The notes: a model not told the origin generated them from the sequence alone. Positions 45,065 to 55,175 are shown, counted from the first letter of the stretch. The stretch is 64,000 nucleotides of DNA from Odontocerum albicorne (GCA_949825065.1 OX463842.1:5979723-6043722); one strand, 5' to 3'. Translations and numbers: made by a program.

Positions 45065-45226
45065 GACGGTATACATCAAATAAGTACAAAACACTGGCGA
45101 AATAAACTGTGTTCTACGGTACACATCAAATGAGTGCAAAACACTGACAAAATAAGCTGTGTTCTACGGTACACATAAAATGAGTGCAAAACACTGTCAA
45201 AATAAGCTGTGTTCTACGGTACACAA
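45065..45226. repeat. 50-bp minisatellite, about 3 copies
   Basis: ACGGTACACATCAAATGAGT followed by GCAAAACACTGACAAAATAA and GCTGTGTTCT repeats three times, ending at the left edge of the mariner relic. Confidence 0.88.
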
Positions 45227-45272
45227 CCTGTGGTCTTTTTGTGTCCCGAACTTGCCTGTGTCTTTGACATTT

Positions 45273-45725
45273 AAGAAGTGTAATGTATGACATTTATAAA
45301 AATGGACTCTTATATAATACAACAACGCGTTCAAATCATTGAATTATTATATGTATTGTAATCTACGGAAACGGTGATGTTAATTGGCCACCAAGATCAT
45401 GTGATCTGACACCGTTGAACTATTTTCTCTAGAGTTACGTGAAAAACAGATCTATCAGAAGACCAATCAATTCTAAGCTGAAAGACAAAATTATTCGCTT
45501 TATTGGAGAGTTAGAACCGCAATTATGCCAAAATATCATCGAAAATTTTTACAAAAGAGTGGACATCTTTGGAGCTACTAGAGGTGAGTATTTGGCGGAT
45601 ATTGTTTTTTGTGTTTAAATATCATACATTATACTTCAATGACTAATAAAAAAAATTGAAATCAAAGCAGATTGTGTGTTTTATTCAAGAATTAAAAAAA
45701 CAGCTCAATTTGAAAGACCCTTTAT
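45273..45725 (+). pseudogene. Internally deleted mariner-type transposon
   Basis: MDSYIIQQRVQIIELLYV (from 45302) is the N-terminal start of a mariner-type transposase. It is followed directly by NGDVNWPPRSCDLTPLNYFL, then KLKDKIIRFIGELEPQLCQN and FYKRVDIFGATRGEYLADIV, the C-terminal third. The middle, with the first two catalytic acids, is deleted. The third acid reads N (PLNY) and the W after YFL is a stop. Subterminal inverted repeats (AGTGTAATGTATGACATTTA near 45275 and its counterpart near 45610-45637) flank the coding part. It is a non-autonomous derivative. Confidence 0.85.
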
Positions 45726-45782
45726 TAAACAAATCACGTCTGGCAGCTATAGCAGCGCCCGAACGGATCATGAATAACATTT

Positions 45783-45972
45783 TCTTTGTATATAGTATAA
45801 CCTTGTAGGATTATTGCCATGTGCCGATCTCTTTCAACCAAGATGAAATGTGTTTATGAGGTCTAAAGTGAAAACCTGATTAAAAACATTAAAAAAAATA
45901 CTGTGTTCCAGCGGGACTCGATTCCCGCAACCTCCGGGTCGGAAGACAGGCATCTTATCAACTAGGCCATCA
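45783..45972 (-). mobile_element. SINE-A, full length, reverse
   Basis: GTATATAGTATAACCTTGTAGG, TGTGTTCCAGCGGGACTCGA (B box in reverse) and CAGGCATCTTATCAACTAGGCC (A box) are in order. The head is well preserved. Confidence 0.88.
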
Positions 45973-46005
45973 AATTATGTACGAGTATATTGTAAAATTA
46001 TCTAT

Positions 46006-46128
46006 ATTGTGTCGTAGTATCTTAGATATTGTGTGATAATAATCTATATTGTGTCGTAGTATCTAAGATATTGTGTGATAATAATCTTTATTGTGTCGTA
46101 GTATCTAAGAAATTGTGTGATAATAATC
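46006..46128. repeat. 42-bp minisatellite, 3 copies
   Basis: ATTGTGTCGTAGTATCTTAG followed by ATATTGTGTGATAATAATCTAT repeats three times. Confidence 0.88.
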
Positions 46129-46757
46129 TCTTTTCTTTTTCATATTTCACTGAAAAATAATTTTACTGGTATTAATGTAATAATTTGAACAGAAATTACG
46201 TTTTCTCTCTCTAGAAATCAATAAAATAATGCTTGGGTGATACAAAAGTGAATAACTCATTTCTGGTTTTGGACCAACGATAATAAAATCAAAACACTCG
46301 AACGAAATCAAACATCTAAACATTTTTGAAAAACGGTTTTTTTCTCAGATGTCGCGAACAATTATTCAATAAGAATAAAAATATCCAGTTAACGATTTGA
46401 ACCACAATATATTAATTTTTATAATTGCAATCAAACCTTTCGCGATAGATTAATCGAGTTACGGTGCATTTGACACCATAAATTTGTTAAACTCGTGCTA
46501 TTGCATTAAACAGTTTAAATATGTTTACTAAATGTCGCTTGCAGTCATCATTAACGAAATGCTCATCAATTAATGAATATTTCATTGTATATCTGTTTTG
46601 AGATTCACAATTATTCAATTTATTATTTAACGTTAATTATAATCGTGGTTAATACTCAAATGAAAATAAATACAAATAATATTTAGCGAGTGTGCCGTTT
46701 TAATTAATCGAAACCAGTTAATTTATAAAAATAGGTCATTATTAAATGTTTTTTTTT

Positions 46758-46937
46758 TTAACCTGTCGAGTTTATTGCCATGTGGCAATCTCTTCCAGCC
46801 AACCAGAAAAATGTTTTTATATGCCCTAAGTGTTAACCAGACAGAAATCATATTTAAAAAAATCTGGGTTCCAGCGGGGATCGAACCCGCAGCCTCCGGA
46901 TCGGCAGACAAATGTCTTACTACCAGGCCACGGAGGT
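46758..46937 (-). mobile_element. SINE-A, least-diverged copy, reverse
   Basis: In reverse, GACCTCCGTGGCCTGGTAGT, AAGACATTTGTCTGCCGATC and GGAGGCTGCGGGTTCGATCC followed by CCGCTGGAACCCAG read as a tRNA-like head. It has an intact RRYNNARYGG-like A box and a canonical GGTTCGATCC B box. Body and tail (GGTTGGCTGGAAGAGATTGC, CACATGGCAATAAACTCGAC) follow. This is the best guide to the family consensus. Confidence 0.9.
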
Positions 46938-46964
46938 CGACGTCAAGTTTATATTTAAAAAAAA

Positions 46965-47285
46965 ATTATGGATCTTTGGTAATAAATTTCATACATTTTT
47001 ATAGAAATCATATAGGTAATCGGCATTAATAATAAATAACAACTTAGATTCTCTTAACTAAAAAAAATCTGGGTCATTTGTCGGAAATTTCAAACATTTT
47101 TATAGAAATCATTTAGGTAATCAACATTTAAAATAAAAAATATGGACAAGGTTTTCTTTTTAAAAAAATCAATTTTAACTTTTTTATTGTTAACAGCTTA
47201 GATTCTCTTAACTAAAAATAAATTGTTAAATAAATACAACGTTTTTATTGTTAACAGCTTAGATTCTCTTAGCTAAAAAAAATAA
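46965..47285. repeat. Short imperfect direct repeats
   Basis: CATTTTTATAGAAATCATNTAGGTAATC occurs twice. GTTAACAGCTTAGATTCTCTTA-type segments occur three times (about 47040, 47192, 47250). Confidence 0.7.
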
Positions 47286-47289
47286 TTTG

Positions 47290-48876
47290 TGACGTTACAT
47301 TAATAGTAGGCTGAGAGGCTTGTTTAGTGAAATCGGGAAATGAGCAAAAAATTTCTAGAATAATATTCAAACAAACTTTGAATGTTTGTTCGTACTCTGG
47401 ATTCGAGGTATACTGTGGACCAAAAACAAAAATTGTCAGTCAAGATACTTTCATCAAGTATTTATTTTTAACTTTCCATAAAAAAATGTTATTTGCACAA
47501 TACTTTTGCCACAGTAGGAATTATTATCCAAACACCAAAGTTGATAAGTTTTTGTCCATTTAACCAAAGAAATATTCACCCTTTATTCAATAAAAACAGT
47601 GAATATATTAAAAATAAAAATCCAAACAAAACTTTTTTAGCTTGAGAATTGGTTATGGCTTATACTATAAACTTTCTTTATTATAATATCAGTGATTGAC
47701 ATCAAATATTGATACGAAATAAATATTATAGATTTTGAGTATTTTTTTTGTTCTTTGTAGACGTTATAGTTTATATATTATATTTTTTTAAAAGAGGCAC
47801 TGATAAATTCCCAATTAATTAAAGTTTCAGCAACAGACACTAATTTATTGTTAATGAAACAACTCTGGATAGATTATTAGATCCTTGATGAAACAAGGTA
47901 TCACGAATGTCATCCGAAAGGAAACTAAACCTCTCGTAGAATGAAATATTGTTTATTAAATAACCAAATCTCCATATGTGTATGCCAATTTCAGCGACAT
48001 GATTCAAATCAACAAATTACCAAATATTATAATTTCACAGATCGTTAAATTTCAAACCGTTCATAAATCGTCAGTTACGCAACCCTGTTTGAAATAAGAT
48101 TCAACCCTTTGAAGTAGAACGGCGCACAGTATTCATAATATTTATATTATTTCGGGTTTTGTCGGTAGACTCAAGGGGTAAGAAAACTGTTTAATCAGCA
48201 ATGACACTGTTGTTTAGTTCGATTAAATGTTCGGCACAGATGTTGTTTTATACGGAGGGGTGTGTGAAAGTTTCCCCCGGCGTGGGAGAGTTGTATAAAA
48301 TATGTGGCATGTATACACAAAGAGAAACATCATTATTGGGGAGCTGAGGGGGATGATCGAGCGCCTTGGTGTAATCAAGTGGGGCGAGAGTTTTGTGTAA
48401 GAGAACTGAAGAAATATTTGTGTTAGAGAAATGTCGGTAATTTTAATTATAATTTTTTCTATAACTAAAGGTTATTCATTGAAAAAAATAAACATTGGCT
48501 TCATTATTTTAACATGTTCGACTAAAAAACGTTAGTTCTTCATAATATGTTACATAAATCAAAACATTTCTTTGCTAGACGACAATTTTTATAACGTTTG
48601 TGAATTGCTATCTTATAAAATTTGCTTAAGGACAAATAAACAAAAAGCGTATGTACGTATTCAGAAAAACGAAAAAAAAGTAGAAATGAATTTCGCTTCC
48701 GAATGACCGCATTAACCACAACTATGTTATAACGCCCTGGCACCAAATCACAACTGAATTTCAAAACTATTGTATTATATACTTTCTCAAGACTAGTATT
48801 TATTGAACACTACAACGCGTGTTAACAAAAGTGAAAAAATGTCGCATCTGTTATCAATCTAAATTATTATCGAGAA
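47290..48876. other. Mostly unrecognised; GC-richer patch at about 48110-48430
   Basis: No family recognised. In 48240-48420 a GGGGTGTGTGAAAGTTTCCCCCGGCGTGG segment precedes TTGTATAAAATATGTGG, which resembles a TATA box, but no transcript unit could be supported. Confidence 0.3.
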
Positions 48877-48889
48877 CACTGTGCTATTT

Positions 48890-49514
48890 TTTTTATTTTT
48901 TTTTTATTAATCAAGTAAATTACTATACAAACATTTGTCAAGGCTATACCTATAAACAAATTTATTACTTAACTAATCTTAATTATATGTTATAATTTAT
49001 GCACTTATTTTCCTACATATCATTTTATTTTATTTATTCAATCTTAATATATGAGATCTAAGAAATAATTAACACCTACATACTACTTATAACAAGATAA
49101 CAATTCTTACACTAATTATTCAGCAAAAACAAGTCCACTCGTTCAGGCTACTTGTATTCCATCACATTCACTCAGACCTTGGTCGTCCCAGCTAATACTA
49201 TAGGTGCACTAGTCAGGCAACAGATAATGCTTCGGGAGCTTGTGCTTATAACGGAAGGGTAGGTCGGATTTACTCTCGTAAGCCCCCAGGGCAGCGACTA
49301 AGGGATTTCTGTGATTTTGTTGGCTTTTATAGAACTTCACGGTCCAAGCGAGGATGTGGTGTTGTAGGGTTTCTTCTCGCTGCTCAGCGTGAAGTCGGGT
49401 AAGATTTGTTCTGGGATGGGTGTTAAAAGATATCTTGAATGCCTTGTTCTGCACTCTCTGTAGTTTCAGGTGATCCGTATTGCTCACACTACCCCAAACG
49501 GGTGCAGCATAGGT
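48890..49514 (-). pseudogene. Jockey-like LINE, 5'-truncated insertion with 13-bp TSD
   Basis: The 13-bp target-site duplication CACTGTGCTATTT lies at 48877-48889 and 49515-49527. The insert is in reverse orientation and ends in a poly(A)-type run (T-rich on the forward strand at 48890-48907). The reverse frame opens TYAAPVWGSVSNTDHLKLQR, VQNKAFKISFNTHPRTNLTR and ends LPFRYKHKLPKHYLLPD with a stop at 49209. TYAAPVWG...LQRVQNKxLR is the hallmark of the Jockey-type ORF2 C-terminus. The apparent start codon comes from the TSD, so it is an accident. About 300 bp of 3' UTR follows. No frameshift inside the remaining frame. Confidence 0.93.
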
Positions 49515-49624
49515 CACTGTGCTATTTGGGTAACATCTGATTTTAGATTTTTAATTTTTCCCCCTCGGACGAACTTCAGAGAATTCCGTCGTCTGGGTGG
49601 TACTAATTATTTTTTGTTGCATAT

Positions 49625-49915
49625 AGCCGCGAGGTAACGCACTAGACTTATGTGCGGAATATCACCGGTTTGAACCCCGTGTTGTGTAATTCTTCTCGAA
49701 TGATACAAGCATTTTTTTTCGCCTAGTGTTCGGGGTATAGAGATTCCTATAACTTCGGGAATATGCTATATATTCTTTCAAAAAAATGAAACAACATGTC
49801 AATGAGCTCCAATCGTCTCGCTTCTGTATGCTATCGGATCCAGTGCATCAGTTTGATCAGTAGTTTGCTGGTGGGTAACGGCTCACTCACTTAAAGAGGG
49901 TATAAAAAATAAACA
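49625..49915 (+). mobile_element. SINE-C, near full length, forward
   Basis: ATATAGCCGCGAGGTAACGC (A-box region) and CACCGGTTTGAACCCCGTG (B box) form the tRNA-like head. The body reads TTTTCGCCTAGTGTTCGGGG, AGCTCCAATCGTCTCGC, GTATGCTATCGGATCCAGTG and GGTAACGGCTCACTCACTTA, ending in an A-rich AAAAAATAAAC run. About 290 bp. Confidence 0.75.
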
Positions 49916-50959
49916 AAAAAATGCACGGCACCAATGGGAATGCGTTATTTTTTTGTAGTATCTTGGTATTGGTGTTTTATGAATAGTTTATGAATAATAG
50001 TTTTATGAATAGTTTTATGAATAATACTCGTATATCAAGATACTGGTTTTTATTTATGTTCTTTTCAGTGAATATTTAATAGACGCGTGTGATAAATTGG
50101 TGGGATTAGAATACAAATTCCTAGTTGGTAGACTTAAAATACGAATTATTTATACAGCTAGCAGGACTACGGTATCTGAATATAGTAATTAAACACGTTG
50201 GGGGAAGGGCTTATTTTTTATAATCATTAAAATGTATGTCTTCAAACTCCTACCATGACTGTGTCTTTCCTTGTCATGTAAAATATACAAATCTCGGAGA
50301 CATCTACCAGGTTTCTTGCCTTCATTCTCATCGTCTATGTTTTCAGTTCGTGCAGTGCTTTTGAGAATACTAAAGACTACTTTACGAATAAATAATTAAA
50401 TATTCTTCTACCATTCTTCCATGTTGAGCGTTAATAAGAAAAAGTTTTAAATATTTCCAGTGTGATAAAATATCAAATTAAAAATTTCAACGGACTACTT
50501 TTAAAAACTGGTTTTTCGATTCTTGCTACTTCTTAATTTCAACAGACAATATTCTGTAATGGAGGGAGTGTTTGATTCCGTAGATGATTTCATTCCAGTT
50601 TTAAAAGACTTGTTAATTTGTAAAATAAATCTGATTAGATATGAACGAAAGTATCTCCGATGAAAAGTAATAGACTTTAAGCTCCGTTTCGTTATATTAA
50701 TTCGTTTGTAAAAAAAATTTTCTAGAGTGCTTATTTTTTAACGAACTTTATAGAGAATAGAACAATGCAGAATAATTTTTCTATGGGTAGTTTCAAAATT
50801 ATGGTTTTTAACTCAGTGGTTGGGAGAACTTCTCGTGATATGACTCATTAAAATAAATATGCATTTTTTATTAGTACGAAATAAACAATAATTTTGCTAT
50901 TTTATCAAAGGTTTCAGCGTCAATTTTGTGGACTTTAATAGCTGCAATCTTAGAAGAAA
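49916..50959. other. Unrecognised stretch
   Basis: AT-rich. A short internal repeat (TTTATGAATAGTTTTATGAATAATA) lies at about 49976-50025. Nothing else supported. Confidence 0.35.
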
Positions 50960-51240
50960 ATTTACTCATGCTTTTAGTAATGTGATATGAAATATGTCAA
51001 TATCCAAAGCAGTCTCGTTCAAAAGTATTAAAGCCCTTCCAATAGGCATAGCAGCTGGAAGACCCGTTTTTGCGTATGTTATTGAGAACAGTTCTTGCCG
51101 GCGCAGTCTAGTGCAATTGTTAGGAACATTTAACGCTAATCTTTGTAGTAACATAATAATGCTGGACAGCTCTCAACTCCTCGAACGATTGATGGCATAT
51201 ATGTTATGTGTGTAACTCAATAAATAAAACAAAAAATGCT
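50960..51240. other. Open on both strands, product not recognised
   Basis: A 62-codon reverse frame (MLLQRLALNVPNNCTRLRRQ..., 50966-51154) and a 73-codon forward frame (MSISKAVSFKSIKALPIGIA..., 50994-51215, followed by AATAAATAAA) overlap. Upstream on the reverse strand a second short frame reads MSKFSSKIAAIKVHKIDAET. Composition is more balanced than the flanks, so this may be an exon or transposon remnant. Neither reading has a recognisable domain. Confidence 0.3.
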
Positions 51241-51881
51241 GTTTTTTTTATTTCATTTAAATAAAATCGAAACTACTACAAACTTAAAATATTTCTTGAT
51301 ATTATTATTTATAATTTTATTTGTATAAATCTTATCTCACTCAAAACACGGAAACAATTTTAAAGGTTATATTTTACATATTTTAAGTATTTTTTGCCAC
51401 GTCAAACACTTCCTCGATTATTTGGGGTATGTGTTGCGTTATCACCGTAAGTTTTCAATTGATAGTGTCAGTAACATAAACATCTAAGTCAGTCTAAATT
51501 GGTTTTCTTTGTTTGGAACCTTACTCATAGTGTCTATAGAGAAACACGTACCTAAAGGCAAGATCAAAATGGGACAAATCTAGATATGCTAATTTTTGTC
51601 ATGGTGGATCTAAAAGGGTGTGACTAGGAAATCCTTTTAGACTTCATTCACTGACATCTTGCTAAACGTTTTGCAAATTCGTTACTTTAAATATATGCGA
51701 AATACTTTATGACGTTTCTTATAGTAATCATTGTATAAAACTGACATTGAAATTTTACGTTTTGCCTAACTAGTTGTTATTTAAAAAGATATCTGAAATT
51801 TACTTATATACTCGAAACGGTCAATATCAAAATGTACCAATATAATAGTCGGCAATAGTATTTTAATACGAACTTTGATGT

Positions 51882-52280
51882 GTGGGAGTGAAATGTGGAC
51901 GTGGAACAAGAGTGAACTGTGGACATGGAACAAGAGTGAAATGTGAACGTGGAACAAGAGTGAACTGTGGACGTAGAACAAGAGTGAAATGTGGATGTGA
52001 AACAAGAGTGAAATGTGAACGTGGAACAAGAGTGAAATGTGGATGTGAAACAAGAGTGAAATGTGAACGTGGAACAAGAGTGAACTGTTGACGTGGAACA
52101 AGATTGAACTGTAGACGTGGAACAAGAGTGAACTGTAGACGTGGAACAAGAGTGAACTGTGGACGTGGAACAAGAGTGAACTGTGGACGTGGAACAAGAG
52201 TGAAATGTGAACGTGGAACAAGAGTGAAATGTGGACATAGAACAAGATTGATATGTGGACGTGGAACAAGACTGAAAAAC
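51882..52280. repeat. 24-bp minisatellite, about 16 copies
   Basis: The unit contains GTGGACGTGGAACAAGAGTG plus AACT or AAAT. Because 24 is a multiple of 3, all frames are open (GRGTRVNC repeats forward; LLFHVHIS, STSTVHSC and LVPRPQFT repeats in reverse). Sub-variants GTGAACGTGG / TGGATGTGAA alternate in a higher-order pattern between about 51990 and 52080. Confidence 0.93.
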
Positions 52281-52299
52281 GCCGAATAAGTGTTGTAGG

Positions 52300-52680
52300 G
52301 GTGCAATGTATGACTGAATACGGAATAAATTGATTCAGGATGAATGTGAACTTAAGGCTGGTGTGTTTAATAAGATGAACAAGACCACGTGGAGATGGTT
52401 TGTGAATGTGGAAAGAATGAACGAAGAAATACTAATATAACAAATATACAGCGCAAATATTAGTGGAAGGTACTGTAGATGAATACTAAGGAAAGTATGG
52501 TTAGATCAAGTTTGAAATATTTTGAAAGAAGGCTATGTAGAAAGTCAGAGAAATCGGATGGATGTATAAGAGACGAAATATGCGTATTGCGATAAGAAAG
52601 TCGGACGCTCTGTCCTCTTTGCCTACCCCGACAGGGAGACGGTGTGATGGTATGTTTTTACTGATATTTTAACGATATAA
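52300..52680 (+). pseudogene. RTE-A LINE relic, ending in its 3' signature
   Basis: Through frameshifts the forward strand gives TRPRGDGL (WFxHVER region), GKYG*IKFEIF*KKAM (RKVWLDQVNDILKEG region), KRRNMRIAIRKSDALSSLPT and PTGRRCDGM. The family 3' signature CTACCCCGACAGGGAGACGG is intact. It begins immediately after the 24-bp minisatellite. Confidence 0.7.
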
Positions 52681-52783
52681 AGAATGAAACAAATATATTT
52701 CATTATAATTTCTGTTTAAATGTGATTGAGTTATTCAAAATACAAAATTGTATAATAAAAGTCATTTACTCAAATCGTGCAAC

Positions 52784-53010
52784 ATCAAGGTGTGCCCAAA
52801 TTATGTATGAGAGAGAAACTTGGATGTAGAAAATGAAGCAATGGAGCCACGTAATAAGGTGGAAATGCAATCACTGAGAAGAATATGTGGTGTATCGTTG
52901 TATGACGGAATAAGGAATGTTTTTAAGTATGAATATTAACTTACACGTGGTGTTTGAATTAGGGAGAAAAAATATTTCATTGATAAAATAACAAAAATTA
53001 CTCGTATATC
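52784..53010 (+). pseudogene. RTE-A LINE relic, RNE block
   Basis: The forward strand reads VEMQSLRRICGVSLYDGIRN, corresponding to the conserved VEMxxLRRxCGVSxxDRIRNE block just downstream of the RT thumb. Confidence 0.7.
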
Positions 53011-53041
53011 ATTGAACCATTGAAATGTGAATATATAAAAC

Positions 53042-53294
53042 TTGTAATTTATTTTTAACAAACACTGTTTATTTCACTTTTTTATGACGGTATAACCCTA
53101 CCGGTTTCAAGGCTTTCACCTCATCTTCAGGGGAGCGCAAACAAGACTTGTTTGCGCTCCCCTGAAGATGAGGTGAAAGCCTTGAAACCGGTAGGGTTAT
53201 ACCGTCATAAAAAAGTGGAATAAACAGTGTTTGTTAAAAATAAATTACAATGTCTTTAACCCTCCACAACGTGCCTTAACTATAAACAACATAT
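53042..53294. mobile_element. Hammerhead-like fold-back element, reference copy
   Basis: An almost perfect palindrome: the reverse arm (AACACTGTTTATTTCAC, CCCTACCGGTTTCAAGGC, CTCATCTTCAGGGGAGCG), junction CAAACAAGACTTGTTTG, and forward arm. In the forward arm CCC 53159-53161, CTGAAGA 53162-53168, GAGGT-GAAA-GCCTT 53170-53183, GAAA 53184-53187, CCGGTA 53188-53193 and GGG 53194-53196 match a hammerhead core. The right flank ends CACAACGTGCCTTAACTATAAACAACAT. Confidence 0.9.
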
Positions 53295-53329
53295 AAAACT
53301 TGTATTTATTAATTTTATGATAACATAAA

Positions 53330-53470
53330 ATAAACACTATTTATTGTCATATTCACCATACTTGTCATATATTGACACACCCCTTATTCTTCTCAATGCA
53401 CGCATTTTTACCACATTTACTTGACTCTTGTCATTTTCTACGTCCACCTTTTTTCCCACACATCAATGGT
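53330..53470 (-). pseudogene. RTE-A LINE relic, fragment
   Basis: CACACCCCTTATTCTTCTCAATGCACGCATTTTTACCACA in reverse is the VxMRALRR region upstream of the RNE block. The relic resumes at 53880, beyond a SINE-A. Confidence 0.55.
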
Positions 53471-53555
53471 GGTACAAGTATTGATATGATGTTGTGGAAC
53501 ATAATTTTGGCAGATATAGTTTGGGTTAAGAATATGTCTTTGGATATACATAAGT

Positions 53556-53779
53556 TGTATTACGCTTTCCTTGTATAAATTACAACCTGGCTTACTTATG
53601 GCCAAAAATACTATGTGGCAATATCTTCCAACCAACCAGAAAGATGTTAAAGCGGCATTAATTGAAAACCACAATGGATATCTTTTATTTTCAAAAAAAA
53701 TCTGGGTTACAGTGCGAATCGAACACACAACCTCCGAGCTAGGAGACATGCGTCTTATCAACATGGCCGTGCAGGTCGT
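53556..53779 (-). mobile_element. SINE-A, full length, nested in RTE-A
   Basis: CCTTGTATAAATTACAACCTGG, ATCTTCCAACCAACCAGAAAG, TGGGTTACAGTGCGAATCGA and ATGCGTCTTATCAACATGGCC are in order. Confidence 0.85.
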
Positions 53780-53879
53780 CATGTAAGTTCCATGCTAATA
53801 AAATTATAAATTATGGCATCTTAAATCTCATAAAAACTATTTTTGTTATTTATGGTGTCATGGTTATTGATTTTTGATA

Positions 53880-54000
53880 ACGTGCTATTTTCATCCCCTA
53901 TTTAATACATCGCTTTTTAAGACACATAAATCTTAAGCTCTACACTTTTTATTCTGTCGTACATCGACATACCACATATTCATCTCAGTGTTCACATTTA
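53880..54000 (-). pseudogene. RTE-A LINE relic, fragment
   Basis: TTTATTCTGTCGTACATCGACATACCACATATTCATCTCAGTG in reverse is the ICGVxxxDRIR block. It may belong to the 53330 copy across the intervening SINE-A. Confidence 0.55.
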
Positions 54001-54032
54001 TAAAACTGCTTTTATTTAAAAAAATATGACAT

Positions 54033-54165
54033 TGTAATTAAGTTTATAAAATATTGTTTATTCCAATTTTTGTAACGGTATAACCCTACCGGTTTAGAGG
54101 CTTTCACCTCATCTTCAAGGGAGCACAAACAAGACTGAAGATGAGGTGAAAGCCTTGAATCCGGT
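54033..54165. mobile_element. Hammerhead-like fold-back, truncated right arm
   Basis: The reverse arm is CCCTACCGGTTTAGAGGC, CTCATCTTCAAGGGAGC. The forward arm is short: CTGAAGATGAGGTGAAAGCC, TTGAATCCGGTAAGG. It breaks off at GTTATTTCTAGGG, exactly where the next unit's hairpin begins. Confidence 0.8.
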
Positions 54166-54550
54166 AAGGTTATTTCTAGGGACTCTAATCTGTCCAATTT
54201 ATTTCCGTTAATTGGACAGATTAGAGACCCTAGAAATGTCTAAGTCAGTGCATCGAGGTGAACATCTGGCAAACACATATATCCCAAGAATTTCTCCGCT
54301 GCTCACCGAGGTTGTTTCATGCCTCCCTGAACCTCCAGTCCCCAACCCGAATGTTTACCGTTAGAAGCGTGTATCTCGGTACTAGTTCGAACAGAATTCA
54401 GTCTTGTTTGTGCTCCCCTGATGATGAGGTGAAAGCCTTGAAACCGGTAGGGTTATACCGTTACAAAAAAGTGGAATAAACAGCGTTTGATTAAACAAAT
54501 TACAATGTCTTTAAACCCCCACAACGTTAATGCTTTAACTATAAACAAAA
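54166..54550 (+). mobile_element. Full-length hammerhead-family unit with leading hairpin
   Basis: It starts with a hairpin (TTTCTAGGGACTCTAATCTG ... CAGATTAGAGACCCTAGAAA). Then come GAACATCTGGCAAACACAT, CTGCTCACCGAGGTTG, TTTACCGTTAGAAGCGTGTA, AACAGAATTCAGTC, CCCCTGATGATGAGGTGAAA, GAAACCGGTAGGG and GGAATAAACAGCGTTTG, ending TTTAACTATAAACAA. It matches the loop and right arm at 12413-12720 and the unit at 12905. Confidence 0.85.
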
Positions 54551-54799
54551 TATAAAAAAATATGAGTCAAATTAATAATATTTTTTAAATATTTATTTTC
54601 ATTCTTTTGTTTACATGTTTGTTTATCTAGCAGGTTTATTGCTTTACATGAAAAATTCAACAATCCACCTCACCATCAAGTTGCTTTAATCCATAACAGA
54701 TAAAAATATAAATATGGTATAAGATGAGATTCAAGTAAAATTAACAAATAAATGATGAATTTCTAAACAATAATGGTAGAACTAGGAATAAGGAATTTG

Positions 54800-54890
54800 T
54801 ACAAGGATAAGGGGGGTTGCGGGTTCGATTTCCGTCGGAACCCAGATTTTTTAAATATGATTAGAGCCTGGTTTTGACTTAAGACATCTT
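54800..54890 (+). mobile_element. SINE-A, forward, feeding a satellite
   Basis: GGTTGCGGGTTCGATTTCCGTCGGAACCCAG (B box and junction) and GAGCCTGGTTTTGACTTAAG are typical SINE-A. The A-box half is missing. Confidence 0.75.
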
Positions 54891-55175
54891 AAGCAACTTC
54901 TTTGTTGACTTAAGACATCTTAAGCAAAATTTAAGCACATCTGATAAATTTGACTTAAGACATCTTATAAATTTGACTTAAGTTGGTTTGACTTAAGACA
55001 TCTTATAAATTTGACTTAAGTTGGTTTGACTTAAGACATCTTATAAATTTGACTTAAGACATCTTATAAATTGGACTTAAGACATCTTATAAATTTGACT
55101 TAAGTTGGCACATCTGATAAATTTGACTTAAGACATCTTAAGCAAAATTTAAGCACATCTGATAAATCTTTATAA
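54885..55175. repeat. SINE-derived tandem array (GACTTAAGACATCTT units)
   Basis: The SINE-A body word GACTTAAGACATCTTA is reiterated about nine times with TAAATTTGACTTAAG(TTGGTTT) spacers. It also includes two copies of AGCAAAATTTAAGCACATCTGATAAAT near the two ends. Confidence 0.88.

Noticed and set aside
45305..45650. Intact mariner transposase
   Set aside because: Central catalytic region deleted, stop in place of W after YFL, and the third acidic residue replaced by N.
46860..46937. tRNA gene on the reverse strand
   Set aside because: A and B boxes are present, but the sequence continues into the SINE-A body and tail, and the same head recurs in more than 20 dispersed, diverged copies.
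48240..48420. Promoter around TTGTATAAAATATGTGG
   Set aside because: A TATA-like string in AT-rich DNA is expected by chance; no initiator, exon or conserved frame downstream.
51781..52306. Overlapping frames of 144-162 codons on the reverse strand
   Set aside because: Artefacts of a 24-bp minisatellite whose unit is a multiple of 3; no start context or domain.
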